Assembly (NCBI RefSeq): GCF_020080835.1
Contig: NC_058163.1
Span: 14,080,787-14,144,786, forward strand
Origin: Cotesia glomerata
Taxonomy: Eukaryota > Arthropoda > Insecta > Hymenoptera > Braconidae
DNA: 64,000 bases
Reading direction: 5' to 3'
Positions within the stretch are counted from its first letter, which is position 1; every line of letters starts with the position of its first letter. A model generated the notes under the pieces. It did not search any database and was not told the DNA's origin. It saw nothing but the letters and a program-made list of their open reading frames with translations. Shown piece by piece: positions 55,368-64,000 of the stretch. The position numbers were made by a program, and so were the translations under genes.

Positions 55368-55655
55368 TCATTCCCATAATATTATAGGAACCATTCCTAT
55401 AATAGTATAGGAACCACTCGTATAATAGTATAGGAACCACTCCTATAATATAATAGGAACCATTCCCATAATATTATATTGATGACGCACATACAATATA
55501 GGAACCATAACCATAATATATTGAAGCTATTCCATTATTGTATAGGAACGTTTCCAATAAATTATGAATATGGTTCCAATGAGTATAGGATTGATATCTA
55601 TAATGATTATTTTATTATAGGAACCATTCCCATAATGTTTGAAAAAGTTTCTATA
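55368..55655. repeat. ~27-bp palindromic minisatellite
   Basis: Units such as ATAGGAACCATTCCTATAAT and ATAGTATAGGAACCACTCGT repeat about ten times with variation. Each unit is partly self-complementary (ATTCCTATAATAGTATAGGAA). Confidence 0.8.
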
Positions 55656-56459
55656 AATTTCTCTCCGTGTAAAGCCGTCCACCAAGGAAGTTATTTATGA
55701 ATCCTAATCTCAATTCTATTTTCCGATTTATTTTACTCAACTAATTTATTACCATGATCTTAATAATACAGCAATAAATATTTAATTACAAAAGGTCTTT
55801 GTATCTTAAATTAATAGATTAAAAATATGACGACAGAGGTCTTAATAATCTGCCGAAATAATGTTTATTGTGTCCGAAATTTTACAAATTATTTTTTCAT
55901 AATTTATTTTATTTTTTCCGAATTATTTAATCAGAATTTATAAATTCTTTTTACTTGTTTTATTTTCTGAACGAAGAATTTATCAATTGTTTTTATTTAA
56001 TTTATCTGTGACTAAATTATTTTATTGTCTCTGGATAACTGAGTAAATTTGATTTTATCTAAGTTACTGTGATTTACTTTATTTTATTTCGTTTAAAAAC
56101 CTAGAATTTATTTTACACTATTTTATGTTATTTTATATGAACTGAGATTTAAGTCTCGACCTTGAGTGTCCTTCACTCAAATTTTAAGCACGAGACAAGA
56201 TGGCCGACTCTCTCAAGGTCGTGCGTCTTTGTAGTAAATTTTTGTATCTAATTTTTTTCCGACAAAATTTACAAGTGAATCATTTTCTACTCTAAGCTAA
56301 ATGATTTTAATTCAACAATTTTAACAACTATTTCCTAATTCTAATTATACTTTTATTTCATTTTAAACAATTAAACTTTACTCTGAATTATTTATCCTGA
56401 TTTAAATTAATCTTAATTTCAAATAATTTTACTTAAACTTTTTACTAAAATATTTATTG
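55656..56459. other. AT-rich non-coding lead-in to family X
   Basis: TTATTTTATTTTTT-like phrases with GAGTGTCCTTCACTC at 56165. No gene. It may be the upstream part of the family X copy, whose start is unclear because the other copy begins at a gap. Confidence 0.4.
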
Positions 56460-57300
56460 ATTTTAATTTACGCTGAATTAACAAATTTTCTCAAACTCAA
56501 TTACCAGAGAACAATTTAACACATGGCATTGAAATCATGAATTAACGAACTGAATTATTCCTAGTAATATTAATTCGTATTCTGCCTATATGTCTAATTA
56601 ATAACCCGAAATCATTTCTAGTATGATTAATTAATAATTTAGTAATTTGATTCTAACTTTTTCTTAAATTGATTCTTAATTTATTTTTATTCATTCTTAA
56701 ATTTGTTCTTGATTTTATTCTTAAATTGTTTTATTTTTAGTCTAAACGTACTCTAAACCTATAGTGATTGTGACCGAGCGCGAAATGGCAGTGACCTTCA
56801 GCTGACAGAACGGCCTGGCTAATGTCGCCTACCCGAGAAATTATTCAGACATTATATTTGTACCTAGAGTTATTTTAACAATTGTTACGATCCCTCAATA
56901 ATTCGTTACTCCTCGTCTCAGGTACTCGTACAAATCCTTCCTCAGTGAGGTACACTGGTTGGCGGCAAAATCCTCGGTCACTGCGTCGCGTACTGCTTAA
57001 TAATTATTTTTCCTGTAACCACAAATTGGCATTAGCTTTTATTACAAATTAAGATTGAGTTAGGCAAGCTAACGTAATGGCCTAGCAAGCAATTAAATTA
57101 ATAAAGTTTCATCGCTTCGTTCCACTTTGATCGAGCGAAATAGAAATTATAACCTAGATAGAAGATTTTTTCGCGTCTTGTACAGCTGGGCTGCTCGGTC
57201 ACAATAATTATCCAAATTTTCGTCTGTGCGTTTCATTATTCACTCTGTCTTTCCCACTACCTTGGCGCCAGCGTGTCCACCTTCGGGACATACTCACTAC
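56460..57300. repeat. Family X repeat, uninterrupted copy
   Basis: It matches 31780-32190, 34797-35039 and 37839-38043 in order and in one piece. GCAATTAAATTAATAAAGTTTC near 57091 corresponds to the site into which the Kolobok element inserted, and ACATTATATTTGTACC near 56848 to the site of the LINE. X itself has no coding capacity and is unclassified; an LTR-like or non-autonomous element is possible. Confidence 0.75.
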
Positions 57301-57956
57301 ATGGAAAAAAATTAGAAAAACGGTTGATCCGAAAGACTATCCCTCTTCCCGCTAATTTCATACTTAACCGCTCAAAATTGCACTTACTACGTTTTTGAGC
57401 TCTTCGAGCTCAAAAAAATAATTTTTGTGTCATTTTGAGCTCTCTGAGCTCATAAATCTGGTAAGAGTTTAATAAAACACTATTTCTTAAATTTTCAAAC
57501 CGCAATAACTTTTCAATCAATAAACAGATTTTCATGCAGGTAATGGCATTTGACGCAGTTTTTCAGGCCTCATGGAGAATCTTTAAGTTTTAATCGATCG
57601 AAGTAAGAATTTCGATGTAATTCCGAAAAAACATTTTTTTCGGTTTTTTATCGACAACGATAACTCACGAACGAATCAACCGATTTTGACAGGGCTAGCG
57701 GCGATCGACGTAGTTTTTTTATTTTAAGAGCTCAGTACTTTTCGGAATCGATCGGTTGAGCCGTTTAAGGTTATTCCAAAAAAACCACATCTGAAAAAAT
57801 TTTTTTTCGTCGTTTTTTCGAGATTTATCAAAATCTACCAGTTTGAATCAGTCCAAATTGTATTAAAAATCTAAGTTTGGTCAAGCTCTTTCGAATGGCA
57901 GCAACTACGATGAAATCGGTCGAGCCGTTCGAAAGTTATAAGAGGTTTACATACAG

Positions 57957-57958
<2 letters not shown>
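57301..57958. repeat. Repeat family R, copy 2
   Basis: GAAAAACGGTTGATCC, TTTTTGAGCTCTTCGAGCTC and CATTTTGAGCTCTCTGAGCT parallel 62940-63075 in the same orientation; the part to 57958 corresponds inversely to 53820-54400. It ends in an (AC)n run. Confidence 0.7.
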
Positions 57959-58040
<82 letters not shown>

Positions 58041-58048
58041 ACACACAC
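57959..58048. repeat. (AC)n microsatellite
   Basis: About 45 AC dinucleotides with few interruptions, at the end of repeat R copy 2. Confidence 0.98.
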
Positions 58049-58351
58049 AAATATTCTGGGCTGAGGTGAAACTGCTACCGGACGCGTCTCCCCGAGCGGA
58101 TGGGAGGATGGGATGAGCAGTGGATCAGGAGCCAGCCACTTCGGGCCTTGATCAGGAAGTACGCAGTGAGTGTTAGAGATCGGAATCTTCACCGTTTCGA
58201 GCGATTCTATTCCGTCCGTGTATTCCGAGACTGGCTAAGTGTCGGCTAGGACTCAGGTAACTGGGGTAGGAGTACCATCTCCGAGGGTACACCCGTTCTT
58301 AGTTATGGCAACCCGCTCCACTCCGTACGATGCGCTGGCAAATCAAAAAGT

Positions 58352-59484
58352 ATGAGTAATTCACAGGAAACAAACAAGAGTGAAAACGGGCCTCATGCCC
58401 AGCAAGACGCACTGCTACTTAGTGCAAAGATGAAGAGGACAGATGCTCTGGTACATCTAGAGAAGCTAGACAGTGGACTGCTAGACTTTCTCCAAACCAA
58501 GCAAAATGTCCACAAGGAGATCAAGTCGAAGTCGACGAACATCTGCAGTACCCTGAGAAGGTTCAAGAAACGAAGAGGAAACTGGAACTGATATCAGGCT
58601 TGGGAAAAGGGAGGAGCAAAATTCCCCAGACTCAATGACAAGCCGTACTAAGAAGAAGAAGGACCTTAAACCAAATCCTCCGAAAAACGCGGTAACACAG
58701 AACGGCGGAAAAAAGGAGGTAAATGAGTGGCAAAAAGTCCAGTCAAGGAAGTCCAAGAAAGAGCAAGCAAAAAAAAAGCTCCAGAAGCAACCGCCAAAGG
58801 AGCTCAGGCCAGAGCCTAAGCGGAAAAAAACCGCGCAAACGGATCAGGCTGGACGCACTGATCATCCGCCCAGCAGAGACGGCAAAGTATGCTGAGATAT
58901 TGAAGCGAATAAAGCAGGACGTCCCTGACGAACAGGTCCGTACTACAGTGGATAAGATCCAAAGAACTAGGACCGGGAGCTTGCTGATTACGATTTCGAG
59001 GAAGAGCACTGACCGAGGTCAAGCCTTACAGAAAAACATCGCGGGCATCCTCCAAGAAGACGCGAAGGTAATTTGCAAAAGACCACAGGAAGACGTTGAA
59101 ATCCGAGATCTTGACCATACCACAACCAAGGAGGATATTCAGGCCGCCTTGCGAACGGTAATCGGAGAAACCTGTGAGATACCACTAGGGACAATTAAGA
59201 TTCGTAAGGCCTACAGAGGTACTCAGACAGCTGTTCTGACACTAGCAGCAGCTGCAGCGCGGAAGATATTGGCAGGAAGCGGTAAAGTCCGGATCAGCTG
59301 GGCTAACTACCGAATCAGAGCTACGAGGAGACCAATCCAATGTTTCAAGTGCTGGTACTTTGGACACTATGGATCCCAGTGCAAGAGCAATGTGGATCGG
59401 TCTAAGCTATGTATTAGGTGCGGACAAGAGGGACACAAGATTGCTGAATGCAAAAGCCAGCGCATCCAGGTGCCCAGTATTTAA
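58352..59484 (+). pseudogene. R1-like ORF1 (gag-like) with CCHC zinc knuckles
   Basis: The first frame from ATG 58352 (MSNSQETNKSENG..., ...EKLDSGLLDFLQTKQN) ends at 58591; the frame resumes with Lys-rich sequence at 58635 and again at 58723, so at least two frameshifts are present. The long part to 59484 has RIRLDALIIRPAETAKYAEI, a helical domain, and two CCHC knuckles, CFKCWYFGHYGSQC and CIRCGQEGHKIAEC, close to the end. This layout (basic N-terminus, central domain, C-terminal knuckles) is typical of R1-clade ORF1 RNA-binding proteins. Confidence 0.85.
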
Positions 59485-59516
59485 AGAGGCACTCTAGAAG
59501 ATAACAAAAAAATAGA

Positions 59517-60290
59517 CATGAAGATATTCAAGCTTAATCTAAACCATTGCGAAGCAGCACATGATCTGCTTATGCAAACAGCAAGAGAACTAGAGTTAGA
59601 CTTAGTAATGATAGCAGAGCCATACAGATACGTGAATACCCAGCCTTGGGAATCTGATAGCACCGCCAAGGCTGTCATCTAGTCCTGTGGTAAGCATTCC
59701 TTCCAGAGTGTAGTTAACAATGATAATGCCGGCTTTGTAGCAGCAACAGTTAACGGCATCCGTTTCTACAGCTGTTATGCACCACCTAGCTTATCCATTG
59801 TTGAATTCACTGAATTCTTGGACAAACTGACCGAGGACGCCAAGCAGCATTATCCAGTCGCGATTGCCGGTGACTTCAACTTCTGGGCAGTAGACTGGGG
59901 CAGCAAGCAGACCAATGCGTGAGGAAAAGCACTACTAGAAGCTTTTACTACACTAGATGTAGTCCAGCTCAACAGTGGTGATACGCCAACCTTTACTAAA
60001 GGAGAAGCAAGCTCTATTGTAGATCTCACTTTCGTCAGCAGCAGCTTTATCAGTGGGAAATACGACTGGAAGGTGATGGATATCTACACAGCCAGTGACC
60101 ACAAGGCAATTCTCTGGTAAATATCACATGACCGGTATACAAGAAGTCCAATCAAGTCACTCAATACCATTGGATGGAAAGTGAAGTCTTTTGACACAAT
60201 TATGAAAAGAGTTGTCCAGGCCTGTGACGCAAGTATGGTCCAGAAACGCAGCATAAGCCAACGCCCGGCAGTACACTGACTCACCTAAAA
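59517..60290 (+). pseudogene. R1-like endonuclease domain with stops
   Basis: The frame begins MKIFKLNLNHCEAAHDLLM, LVMIAEPYR, and goes on to SCYAPPSLS, VAIAGDFNFWAVDWGS and, towards the end, SIVDLTFVS and YTASDHKAI, the motif order of the R1 AP-type endonuclease (Asp/Asn/His sites visible). In-frame stops occur after KAVI (59681), after KQTNA (59921), after AILW (60118) and near 60277. The link to the RT is shortened. Confidence 0.85.
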
Positions 60291-60299
60291 GTCAAACAA

Positions 60300-61937
60300 A
60301 TGCCGGCACCCACATGCCCACAACTTCTGCAGAGAAACGTTACTGAGCTGTTTCCGCAGCAACGTGAGCTTCATTACCAGTTAGCTCAAGGCGAACTGGA
60401 GGACATTCCACCTGTCACGGAAGAAGAACTGACGGAGGCTTGCAACCGCGTAGGGAATAATAAAGCACCAGGATTAGACGGAATCCCTAATATTGCCTTA
60501 AAAACAGCTATAAAGTCAGCACCGGCATCATTCCTGGATGTTTACATTACCTGCCTCAAAGAAGGGATTTTTCCTTGAAAGTGGAAGCAGCAACGGTTAG
60601 TGCTGCTTCCTAAAGAGAAAAAGCCACCGGATGAATCGTCATCTTACCGCCCACTTTGCATGTTAGATAGAGCGGGTAAGATATTTGAACGCATAATTCA
60701 CCAGAGAATTGAAGCAGTAGTAGACCCACTCCTGGCAGACAATCAGTATTGATTTCGGAAAGGACGATCAACCCTGGACGCAATCAAACTGGTTGTTGAT
60801 ACGGCCAAGGAAGCAATCGCAGGAACCAGATGGAAGGGTGGAACGAAGAAGTATTGCCTGGTGGCGACTATAGACATCAGAAACGCCTTCAACTCCGCCA
60901 ATTGGGAATGCATCATGCAGGCCCTCCAAGAGAAGAATGTACCAGAATACCTTCTTAAGATCGTAGCAAGCTTTTTTGAAAACAGGGTCCTGAAGTATGA
61001 CACGAAGAACGGTCCGAGGGAGTATGATATTACTGGAGGTGTACCACAAGGTTCAGTTCTAGGCCCGCTCCTGTGGAATATGTATGACGGTCTATTAAGA
61101 CTAACTCTGCCAAGAAACGTCAAACTCGTAGCATATGCAGATGACGTAGCCGTAGTGATCGCTGCCAAACACCTTGACGAGATAAATCATATGTTCGATC
61201 TCACTTTTGAGTGCGTTAACCGGTCGATGGACGCAGAGAACCTGCAACTGGCGCAACACAAGACTAAGGCAGTGCTTATTATCAGCAGAAAAGTGGTAGA
61301 GACCATTAAGCTGAAAGTCGGCGAACAAGAAATCACATCACAACCTTATATCCGATATTTGGGAGTGATGCTTGATACCCGACTCAACTTCAAGCAGCAA
61401 GTGGAACATGTCAGTGCCAAAGCGTCAGTAGTGAGGGCTAGTCTCGCACGACTGATGCCGAACGTCGGAGGCCCAAAGCAGAGCAGAAGGCTATTATTGT
61501 CATCAGTAGTCACATCGGTGCTTACTTACGGAATATCCATTTGGGCCGACGCACTAAAGACGCAAGAATCATGGAGAAAGGCTGGACCAGTATATCGACT
61601 GAGTGCCCTACGAGTAGCTAGCGCCTTCCGCACAATATCAGAGGAAGCAGTGCGTGATATTTCCGATACTCTGCCTCTCAGCGTCCTAGCTGAGGAAAGA
61701 CGGAACCTATATCAACGAAAAAGGTCAACCACACTGAGCCCTGAAGAACTTAGAAGGGAAGAACGGCAACACAGCATCGCAAGATGGCAACAGAAGCGGA
61801 ATGCTGCAGAGAAAGGTCGGTGGACGTACTGTCTCATACTTCGGATTGATGTGTGGTTCATCCGGAGTTACGGTGAGATCAACTATTATTTAACGCAGAT
61901 GTTATCAGGACACGGATGTTACCGGAAGTATCTGTAG
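60300..61937 (+). pseudogene. R1-like reverse transcriptase with C-terminal truncation
   Basis: RT motifs in order: NNKAPGLDGIPN, LLPKEKKPPDESSSYRPLC, FRKGRSTLDAI, ATIDIRNAFNSANW, GGVPQGSVLGPLLWN, VAYADDVAVV (catalytic pair), HKTKAVLI, IRYLGVMLD. The thumb/C-terminal part continues with RWTYCLILRIDVWFIRSYGE and LTQMLSGHGCYRKYL before a stop at 61937, so the final Cys-Cys-His-Cys knuckle is missing. In-frame stops at 60577 and 60751 precede the long open part. The catalytic residues are kept. Confidence 0.88.
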
Positions 61938-61979
61938 TATTTTTTTGTAGAGAAGCGAAATAAATCTTCCAAAGACACT

Positions 61980-62197
61980 GCTATCATTGAAAGATGATGG
62001 TTGGTAGTGTGGGATTCTTACTTACCAAAAAAAATCTCCTCTCCTCTCCTCATAGATGTTTGAGGAAGAATGGACCGGAACCACGTTAGCACTACTTAAA
62101 TCCAGTCCGTGTTGCGTCTTAAGATGCCTACTACTGGTTACTAGTCCCTTTCTCCGGATTTTTCTTTTAAAAGGCGCTGCGCGTAGGCTGCGACAGC
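61980..62197. other. Junction between two R1-like fragments
   Basis: Short non-coding stretch with CTCCTCTCCTCTCCTC at 62037. No gene. Confidence 0.4.
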
Positions 62198-62765
62198 TTA
62201 ACAGTTATCTTCTTTTTTAAGGATGCAAGTTACCACGCTTTCAGGGGAGAGCATGGTGGCAATAGTTTCTTCGGTGCTCCTTCTGTAGTCTTTCCACCGT
62301 ACGCACTCAAAAAATTTGTGTTCGGCCTCGTCTATTTGATCCGGGCAGTATTTGCACTTTGTCGTAGGGTACAGTCCCATCTTAAAAAGATAGGCATTGA
62401 ACTGTCCATGTCCTGTCAATAGCTGGGTTAGCAAGAAGTCCGTGTCCCCGTGCTTCCGAGAAAGCCAGACGTTGATGTTTGGGATCAGGCGCGCTGTCCA
62501 TCTGCCCGTCTTTTCCGATGTCTATCGGTCCTGCCACTCTTGCTATATATCCACCTTTATCCTCGTTCTTGCCTCCTTCATGATTTTGCCACTGGTTTTG
62601 GCGTCATAAATTTTTGCTCTCTTGAACACTGATAGTTTGATGAGCACAGCTCCAGCAATGACCAATACAGCCGCTTCGGAAACCGTATGGTAGGCGCAGG
62701 CAACCCTGATAGCGTCTCGCCGTTGCACTATTTTCCGCCAGTAGGTCTTCTGCTTGGTGCCGCGA
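62198..62765 (-). pseudogene. Second R1-like LINE fragment, RT C-terminal region, opposite strand
   Basis: The minus frame gives YWRKIVQRRDAIRVACAYHT and VSEAAVLVIAGAVLIKL, then, after a stop at 62543, WLSRKHGDTDFLLTQLLTG and HGQFNAYLFKMG, followed by CKYCPDQIDEAEHKFFEC, the C-terminal zinc knuckle. It covers what the neighbouring plus-strand copy lacks but is a different, diverged element, as shared positions differ (LTQLLTGHGQFNAY against LTQMLSGHGCYRKY). Head-to-head arrangement with the preceding copy. Confidence 0.8.
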
Positions 62766-62920
62766 TAAAATAACCGCGGACAAAATAACTGCGGACAAAA
62801 TAACCGTGGACAAAATAACCATGGATAAATAAATCGTAGACAAAACAACTATGTGACTAGATAACCGCAGATGAAATAACCGTGTGACATTACAACTACG
62901 TAACAAAGTAACCGAACGGC
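62765..62920. repeat. ~16-bp minisatellite
   Basis: Units of the type ATAACCGCGGACAAA, at least nine diverging copies. Confidence 0.85.
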
Positions 62921-62924
62921 AAAA

Positions 62925-63545
62925 TATCTTAGAAAAATATTAGAAAAACGGTTGACCCTGAATGCCTTCCCTGCAACTTCCCGCTAATTCCATACCTAGG
63001 CGCTTAAAATTGCACTTATGGCGTTTTTGAGCTCCTCGAGCTCAAAAATACAATTTATGTGTTATTTGGGGCTCTCCGAGCTCAAAAGTTTTATCAAAAT
63101 TCGATGAAACACGATTTTTTTAATTTTCAAACTGCTGTAACTGTCGAATGAATCAACCGATTTCCACGTGGTTGGTGGCGATCGATGTAGTTTTTTGAGC
63201 TCTATAAAAAATTTCAGACAAAAAAATTGATCTGATAGAAAATTTCGGAGTTATTACAATAAAACACTTTTTTCGATTTTTTTCGACAGTGATATCTCAC
63301 GAACGCATCAACCGATTCTGACGCTCTAGGTGGTGATCGATGCGGGTTTTTGAGGTTAAAAGCTGATCAGTTTTTGAGGTCGATCGGATCTGCCAATTCG
63401 GAGATACTTAAAAAATATGGAAAAAAAAACAACTTTTTTGTCACTTTTTAGTAGATTTTATAAAAATCTAACTATTGCAGCCGTCCTCATGGCGCAACTT
63501 TTGAAAAATTTAGCCATTTTCTGACTTAGTTTGTCGAGCTGAGTC
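62925..63545. repeat. Repeat family R, copy 3
   Basis: GAAAAACGGTTGACCC, TTTTTGAGCTCCTCGAGCTC and CGAACGCATCAACCGATTCT match copy 2 at 57310-57690 in the same orientation. Confidence 0.7.
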
Positions 63546-63582
63546 AGAAAATATAAATAGTTCAAAAGTTTATATATGTATG

Positions 63583-63584
<2 letters not shown>

Positions 63585-63669
<85 letters not shown>
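63585..63669. repeat. (TA)n microsatellite
   Basis: About forty TA dinucleotides. Confidence 0.98.
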
Positions 63670-63671
<2 letters not shown>

Positions 63672-64000
63672 AGACACTACAAAATGTCCCGATGTTACCA
63701 TCCTGGCGAACTACCACCCGAAATTTCCGTTACCGACACTAGCTAAATTAATGTGTAGCCCCCGTGACGTCACAAGACGACACGAGGAGGGAAAAATCAG
63801 CTACGAGCCTCAAAATCTGAGCATTGATCGACACTTCAATCTATTCCCCGGTGTCAACCACCACGCTAGATATTTCTTAGTCAATCTTACCACTATTACC
63901 ACTATTACTACTATTCGGTGATTATTCACCAAAATCATATAAAATCTATTATTAATTATTATAAAATCTTATACTACTTTTATTAATATTATCAGTTCAT
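63670..64000. other. Window end, non-coding
   Basis: No gene recognised. ACCACTATTACTACTATT-type repeats at 63890-63915. Confidence 0.4.

Larger units (their letters stand above)
58049..61980 (+). mobile_element. R1-like non-LTR retrotransposon, degenerate
   Basis: GC content is visibly higher than on either side. Order: 5' leader (58049-58350), ORF1 with CCHC knuckles, endonuclease, reverse transcriptase and a cut C-terminus. No poly(A) tail or complete 3' end, so the right side is truncated at about 61940. Confidence 0.85.

Noticed and set aside
57947..58192. Cys-Val repeat protein on the minus strand
   Set aside because: Translation of the (AC)n microsatellite.
58743..59194. Minus-strand frames opposite R1-like ORF1
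   Set aside because: Shadows of the CCHC-containing plus-strand frame, which has clear motifs.

Overview
This is AT-rich animal DNA (introns, tRNA-derived SINE, R1-like and other non-LTR retrotransposons, Helitrons, Kolobok/Harbinger/MULE-type transposons), most like a repeat-dense insect genome, possibly hymenopteran; the species cannot be fixed from the sequence. I see no host housekeeping gene, rRNA or functional tRNA. Practically every protein-coding stretch belongs to a mobile element, and most are broken. Two 100-N scaffold gaps (31600-31699, 54459-54558) interrupt the assembly.

Layout. (1) About 413-14149: one large element bounded by inverted arrays of a ~173-bp repeat. It carries a multi-exon minus-strand gene which, when its introns are read out, is a single ~1,117-residue protein: helix-turn-helix and DDE transposase (IS630/Tc1-mariner type), an acidic linker, a Ulp1/SENP-type C48 protease and a second cysteine protease resembling family C76. 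This is the most interesting object in the window. Its right half is loaded with nested TIR elements. (2) 15172-19561: a decayed non-LTR retrotransposon on the minus strand, split by an ISL2EU-type Harbinger element (THAP-DDE transposase plus a YqaJ nuclease facing it) and by a tRNA-derived SINE. (3) 19681-20719: a truncated copy of the Kolobok-type element found intact at 35 kb. (4) 20724-25835: non-coding sequence, a 172-bp satellite, and a short Helitron. (5) 26150-31599: a 5.4-kb GT-rich minisatellite interrupted by a 101-bp tandem array and a large palindrome. (6) 31700-38043: an unclassified repeat (family X) into which a deleted LINE and an intact Kolobok-type transposon (35040-37834, TTAA target duplication) have inserted; a second, uninterrupted copy of X at about 56460-57300 acts as the empty site. 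(7) 38100-50890: a MULE-like element with a transposase (+) and a convergent companion gene (-) whose first intron contains a decayed endonuclease-bearing Helitron (Helentron type). (8) 51056-52279: a C-terminally truncated protein I cannot assign. (9) 53-64 kb: satellites, a Helitron end, a GAGCTC-rich repeat family, minisatellites and two oppositely oriented R1-like LINE fragments of clearly higher GC than their surroundings.

The elements form a stratified record of insertions: X before LINE and Kolobok; MULE before Helentron; old LINE before SINE and ISL2EU. Only the Kolobok-type transposase (581 codons) looks wholly intact. The 13.7-kb transposase-protease element keeps catalytic residues in its DDE and Ulp1 domains and the putative Cys/His of the second protease, despite one frameshift and one damaged splice acceptor.
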